Part shown: positions 45,541 through 50,485 of the stretch, piece by piece | Numbering within the stretch: position 1 is the first letter of the stretch | Layout: the number at the start of each line of letters is the position of its first letter | Origin: Gnetum montanum | Lineage: Eukaryota > Streptophyta > Gnetopsida > Gnetales > Gnetaceae | DNA length: 50,485 nucleotides | Reading direction: 5' to 3' | Assembly: GCA_015680685.1 (NCBI GenBank) | Contig: MNCI01000252.1 | Location: 1-50,485 of the forward strand | Notes under the pieces: model-generated | Seen by the model: only the letters and a program-made list of their open reading frames with translations | Told to the model about the DNA's origin: nothing | The model's database searches: none | Made by a program: the position numbers and the translations under genes

Positions 45541-45545
45541 TGGGG

Positions 45546-46449
45546 GAATGACTACTAGAATGGAGGGTCCACAACAATGGATTCAACTGTTAGAACCCTT
45601 CGACATTTGGGGAATTTATTTTATGGGGCTGATTACACCAATGTCCAATGAAAAAGATTATATTATTGTTGCCATTGATTACCTAACAAAATAGGCTAAA
45701 GCAGCTGCTGTTAAAGATTGTACATCATCTACAGCTACACAATTTGTTCAACAATAAATCATAAATAGGTTTGGTGTGCCACATGCACTTATTTCAAACA
45801 ATGGTACACACTTCACAGGTGCAACTTTTTGGAAATTAATGCAATGCTTAGGGGTTGAGCATAAATTGACTACACCATACCACCCCCAAGTGAACGGTCA
45901 AGTAGAAGTCACCAACAGGGAGATTATGAAGATATTAACAAGAACCATTAGCAAGTTTAGGTAAGACTAGAGCACTAAACTAAACGATGCTCTTTTGGCA
46001 TACTGCTCCACATGGAAACTCCCTATGGACTACTCTCCCTATGAGTTAGTGTACGGTAAATTATGAGTGCTTCCCATTCAAACTGAGCTCTGTACACTAT
46101 CCATGGCATGTGACCTCAACCTTGACCTTGATCTAGCATAGAAAAATGGTTAGCACCCATTAAATTGCTAGATAAAAATCAACTAGATGCCCTATCATCT
46201 AACAAGTTACACAAGTCATTCAATAAACAACATCATGACCTAAGGATTAGGAAAGTTAAATATCAATCAGGAGATAAGGTTCTGTATTGGAATCCCACAC
46301 ATGTGCCACAACGTACTAAATTTCAAACACTATGGAAAGGACTTTATATTATTTATGCAACTTTTCCTTCAGGGGCCATGACAATATACAAACCTGAGAG
46401 CCCGAATAAGAAACTTTTGGACAGCATGCAACAAATCAAACCTTTCTAG
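45546..46449 (+). pseudogene. pol: Integrase core and C-terminus of element D (3' side of element C)
   Basis: Continues the frame cut at 36264. The core reads GIYFMGLITP: the first catalytic Asp is Tyr (45617-45619). LISNNGTHF has the second Asp as Asn (45797-45799). The Glu is kept in QVEVTN. Then LVYGKL*VLPIQTELCTL, LSSNKLHKSFNKQHHDLRIR, DKVLYWNPTHVPQRTKFQTL and YATFPSGAMTIYKPESPNKK, ending at UAG 46447. The last 94 codons (46165-46449) are open, with Trp codons where C has stops, so the two copies decayed independently. Confidence 0.88.
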
Positions 46450-48466
46450 GAGCTTAGGATAGCTAGTACACATGCTACCTCTCTTGATGGACAACCCTGC
46501 TCACTATTTCAGATCTCCTCCTTCCAACTTAGTTGTGGGAGAGATGGCCACCTATGTTAACTATTCTAGGCCCTCAGTTCTTTTTGAATTTTTTTTTTAC
46601 ACATTCTTTCAACTTTTCTTATTTTTTTTACACAATCGTTCATGTTTTTACTATTTCTTTGTTTGCTTGATTTACTTTTATTCGTCATCTAATAAGTGCT
46701 CATGCTATTGGATTGAATTATATCATATTGATTGCTAATGTTTGGTTTTTACCTTTGAATTATGATGCTAATATTAAGGTATGGTTCTTTTCGTAAAATA
46801 GTCAATGAGTCCAAGTTGTCCACTCATCCATACAACTCTATGGTCTCCTTTGGCTTGGAACTTTATAGTCCCCTTTTTCTAAGTAAAATTGTTAATGAAT
46901 TGGTGGTTGGGTACTTTTCAAACCAAGGAAAGACTCAAAGGATGAAAAGGATGTGACTTTAAGGGGATTCGATGCATTTTTGTTGGCCATTCTCTTAGGT
47001 GCTTGGATGCTTATTTCTTGGGTTTTTTTTGCCATTTTGACATTGTTCAAAAATCAGGAAGCCGAGTGAATAAAAATAAGTCTTTGCATGGTGTGGTTCT
47101 CAAGCAAAAGAAAAGAGAAAAGAAAGGAGAAAAGTGAGAATTCAAAGCACATCCCTTAGACATAATAAAGCAATATGGGCTATAAGTGTTGGTTATGGCA
47201 CTGGAAAGACATGTTACCCATGCCTGAAGGTTCTTTCTAACTAAGGCCCTTTCTTGCTTCTTGCTTCTCCATCTCTCTCCTTGGGATGGTGGTCACTCTT
47301 TGTGAAGCATTCTTGTTACCTCAAGAGGATGGATTGGCCAAGTGTATTGATATGAGGTCATTGAATGTGGTTGGTTTGAGTTTGGATTTGGGATGAGTTC
47401 TAATCAATTATCTTAACCATCAAATACGCAAGGGGCTTTACACAACCTTGTTCCTGGGATTCCATTTTATTCTCTCCTCTCCATCTTTCTTTACATTTTC
47501 CACCTCATTTTCTTTTTATCATTAGTTTGTTCAAGGTTGATGCATTTTTTTTCTTTGATGAATTCTTGTGGATAAGTTTTTAACTCATGCTTCTAAATGA
47601 CATTCCTAGAGCCTATGGACTCTTTGGTTTGTGGGTTTGTCAGGGCATAAAAGACATGAGCTTGCTTTGGGGAGGACCCACTGGCATTCCTTTTTGGTGC
47701 AATTATTAAGTTCTTTTCCTTAAACATTTCCTACAATCGATCATCTCTTGTTTCATCCCCATCAATGACATCCATTTTATTGGCATTGTTGTTGTTATTT
47801 TTTTTATCTTTCTTGTTCCTCATATTTTTCCATTTTATAACTACCGAAGGTTCACTCTTAGTCATGGGGGCCCTAGCACAAAATTTTCAATTTTTTCCAT
47901 TTTACTATTTTCCTAACCCATACACCTTGGGTAGTCACCTGTGATAAATCTCCGAACCAATTTCTACCATAACCACAACTTAGCTAATGCACTTCATATC
48001 GAAGCAAGGCATCAACTGCATTGTGGTTTATCTATCCTTGCTCATTTGTGACTATGTTGTGTGTGCAAATGGCAATCATAGAAATAATGGTTTGGGCTTG
48101 GAGAAAGCACTCAAGATGGACTAGAACTAGAGTATTTACGAAAGGAGCAAGTCTGGTGGCATGGCTATGGATAAATAATAGAAAGCACAATATTAGCATT
48201 GGTGGAAAAATGCTTCATTTTCTTTCTCTCTCTTTCTCTACAAGCTGCCAAATAAAGGCTTGGTTGTCATTTATGCATGAGTGTTCACCACAATGGTCAT
48301 GAACACTAATGTTGTAATATGCTTATTGATCCATTCACTGGGCACATTGAGTCTATCATCCCATTCCATCATTATTTGTCAATTAGTCAATAATCCCATA
48401 CCTTTCCAATATTTTGTAAAGAACTTGTTTCTTTTCTTATATACTTGAGGATAAGTTTTCATTTAG
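46450..48466 (+). other. Element D 3' internal region
   Basis: Non-coding, about 2 kb, shared with A and B (reverse orientation) and partly with C. It contains the resumption point of the A/B deletion (TGCTCACTATTTC at 46498) and a conserved block at 48065-48230 (KGASLVAWLWINN). Short ORFs are not conserved in frame. Confidence 0.65.
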
Positions 48467-48477
48467 TCATGTGGGTA
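48467..48477 (+). other. Polypurine tract of element D
   Basis: TCATGTGGGTA, directly before the 3' LTR. One transversion interrupts the usual G run. Confidence 0.75.
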
Positions 48478-49459
48478 TGATAAGAGTAGTTACTCTAATT
48501 ATTAGACTAGTTACTCTAGCGGTTACTCTAGCAATTATTCTAATCATTAGAGTGGTTACTCTAGTGGTTACTCTAGCAGTTATTCTAATTATTAGAGTGG
48601 TTACTCTAGCGATTACTCTAGCAGTTATTCTAATTATTAGATAGATTACTCTAGAAGTTACTTTAGTAGTTATTCTAATTATTAGAGCGGTTACTCTAAT
48701 TATTAGAGTAGTTGCTCCCAAGCCTATAAATACAATGCCTAGGCGCACAATTGGGAGAGAATACTTTTAGCAGTCAAGTAGCGAAACTATTGTAGTCTAT
48801 TTGAAAGTTAGAGTATTTTCCAAGTGCCCATAGCAGGAGGTCTAAGTGTGGATAGATCTTTATTCGAGCATTGTGTACCTAAGCACACCTTGTGTACGGC
48901 AATAAAGATGAGCTCTTCGATTCATCCTTGTAGCACTTGCGATTTGTTTTCTTATGCATTTCTTTTATTTTATGCACTTTACATTTCTATTATTAGCACA
49001 ACAATTCATTTTGATCAATTAAGAAAATCATTAAATTACATAAGCACAATTGCTTCGAACATGCATGTAATGTTTGGTAACCCAGTAACGATTAACATTT
49101 GATAATCCTAGCAGTGTTGCACTAGTTTAGGATGTGTACAGCAAGTGGAAAAAAATGCTAGTGTTAGGATTAGTTAGAACTTAGTTAATAAGTAGTTAAG
49201 TTAAATTAGTCACTTAGTTACCTCTCTCCTTCCCTATTAGCATAGGACATAAAAACATAAAAGCTATAAAAATCATATGCCTCAAGCTTACTTAACTATA
49301 CAATCATGCCATATAGATAAGTTTGGGAAGATAACAATCAACCAACCCATCCTTGTTCCATAAGGGTGCATAAGCACTTAGTCCTTGGAGTTCGATTGAA
49401 TCATGTGTGAAACGCTCATATTCATATGGTTGAGCGTAGGGGTACCTCGTCGCTCATCA
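48478..49459 (+). repeat. Element D 3' LTR
   Basis: 982 bp, homologous to 29778-30884. The U3 array (48490-48716) has six TCTAATTATTAGA-type palindromes against eight in the 5' LTR. TATAAATA at 48725. Ends GTCGCTCATCA beside TGTAT. Confidence 0.92.
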
Positions 49460-49464
49460 TGTAT

Positions 49465-50485
49465 CTTGAAAGTGAAACTATCCTTATTATCACAATACTA
49501 TTATTTTTCTTCTACTAATATTTTTTTTATTATCAATCACCATCATTTCATATTATTCTTGATTCTAAGCATATTCAAATATTATGATATTAAAAACTTT
49601 ATCTTTATCACTCACTATCATTTCCTGTTATTACTCACTATCATTTCCTATTATTCCTAATTCTTAGAATATTTTCATTATTATCATAAGAAATCAAATT
49701 GTATAGCACTCTTTGAAATGGAGGTAATAGAAATGAATATATATATATAGCTTCAAATTTTTCTTGATCGTGGTTAGATGCAACCAAAGAAAAAACTTTT
49801 AAATGAAAGTGTAACTACATAACATGCCTAGAATTGAAGCTCTAAAATTTGCAACTTTCAAGAAAGCATTAATTATATTACTCTTCATAATTAACCTACT
49901 TTGGCTACTAAATTTCTCTATATTTTGGATGTTTTTTTGGATGCTTGTTCCTTATTCTATTGGGAAGCTCTATTGTGTAGTTATATTTTAATAACAAGAA
50001 CATAATTATGATTTTACTTTGAAAGTTAAACATTAGATTCTTAAAAATATTTCTTTTTACTTACAATTTGGAGGGGGTGTGGTGATGGAACCTAAAAGAA
50101 TGACTATAAGTACACCCCAAAAGATATAGCTAATATGATACATTAAAAGAATTATGGATGAATATAACAATCTTCTTTAATAATACAATGAGCTAACCAC
50201 TTGAGCCAACTATCACTAGCTTCTTTTTAATTACAAGAAAACCAAAAAGAAAACTTTTAATAAAGGCTTAATAAATAGTTCATCTCTTGCATTATTTATT
50301 TATTTTATAATTGTATAGACTTAAGTTCAGAAAGCTATCATCTCATGTAGTTTTGTATTTTTAACTATTCTATTGATTTTTCTTTAAAGAGAGTTTTCTT
50401 TCTTATTTTACAAGGAAGCTTTTAGTAAGAAGTAAAAGCATATGACTTCTAAAGGAAAGCAAGACCTATCCTTTTCTTACCCTAG
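49465..50485. other. Right flank, unassigned AT-rich DNA
   Basis: This is the target DNA in which D inserted; it should be contiguous with sequence left of 29773. A short direct repeat (ACTCACTATCATTTCCT, about 49612 and 49636) and a dinucleotide TA run (49738-49747) are visible. No gene or recognisable element end. Confidence 0.5.

Larger units (their letters stand above)
29778..49459 (+). mobile_element. Element D: Athila/Tat-like gypsy retrotransposon, interrupted by element C
   Basis: LTRs at 29778-30884 and 48478-49459 begin TGAT(G/A)AGAGTAGTTACTC and end CGTCGCTCATCA. The target duplication is TGTAT (29773-29777 and 49460-49464). The PBS is at 30886-30903 and the PPT at 48467-48477. 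The internal region codes gag, protease, RT, RNase H and the integrase N-terminus up to 36264, then the integrase core from 45546. Between them lies element C with its own duplication TGGGG. With C removed, D is about 10.4 kb. All ORFs carry stops. Catalytic Asp residues of RT and integrase are lost. Confidence 0.92.

Noticed and set aside
48467-48748. Minus-strand 93-codon ORF
   Set aside because: Same U3 array in the 3' LTR of D; not a gene.
50185-50225. tRNA-like A box on the minus strand (TGGCTCAAGTGGTTAG)
   Set aside because: No B box at a plausible distance, and no cloverleaf can be drawn, so neither a tRNA gene nor a SINE is called.

Overview
This window looks like intergenic DNA from a large, repeat-rich plant genome. 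It is AT-rich, no host gene can be supported, and most of it consists of decayed, nested retrotransposons. The LTR elements have a primer-binding site complementary to plant tRNA-Asp, a Ty3/gypsy order of gag, protease (PR), reverse transcriptase (RT), RNase H and integrase (INT), a CX2CX3HX4C Gag knuckle, and RT motifs typical of the Athila/Tat branch. That branch is confined to plants. The species cannot be told from the sequence; a gymnosperm-sized genome is only a guess.

Left part (1-15150): a gag-only, Athila-like element (called Z here; + strand, 42-14405) sits in an older LINE reverse-transcriptase fragment (14411-15150). Z is itself cut by element A (- strand, 4651-11630, TSD ACTTG). 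At the left edge, Z's 5' LTR is cut by the terminus of another minus-strand LTR (1-41). Middle part (15156-29520): a 347-base assembly gap flanked by a suspicious 156-bp perfect duplication, then featureless AT-rich DNA. Next comes a minus-strand RTE-type LINE (about 18485-28870) cut by element B (- strand, 19601-26950, TSD AGATC), followed by two tRNA-related SINE-like units in opposite orientation. Right part (29778-49459): element D (+ strand, TSD TGTAT) carries a full gag-PR-RT-RNase H-INT complement. It is interrupted in integrase by element C (36265-45540, + strand, TSD TGGGG), a relative of the same family. The last kilobase is unassigned.

A and B are gag+PR elements that lack RT, RNase H and INT through the same junction. 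They look like a non-autonomous lineage that multiplied after the deletion, using enzymes from full-length relatives such as C and D. All coding regions are now broken by stops and frameshifts. Many stops lie at CAA/CAG/CGA/TGG codons of sister copies, as expected from deamination of methylated cytosine. The LTRs share R/U5 sequence but carry different U3 regions built of short palindrome arrays: GATATC-type in A, B, C and the left-edge LTR, and TCTAATTATTAGA-type in D.

The most interesting points are the shared-deletion lineage, the interchangeable U3 palindrome arrays, a UAG codon in PR present in all four family copies, and an inverted segment in C. Several single-N joins look like local mis-assembly. 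I found no CRISPR array, no functional RNA gene and no intact host protein-coding gene.
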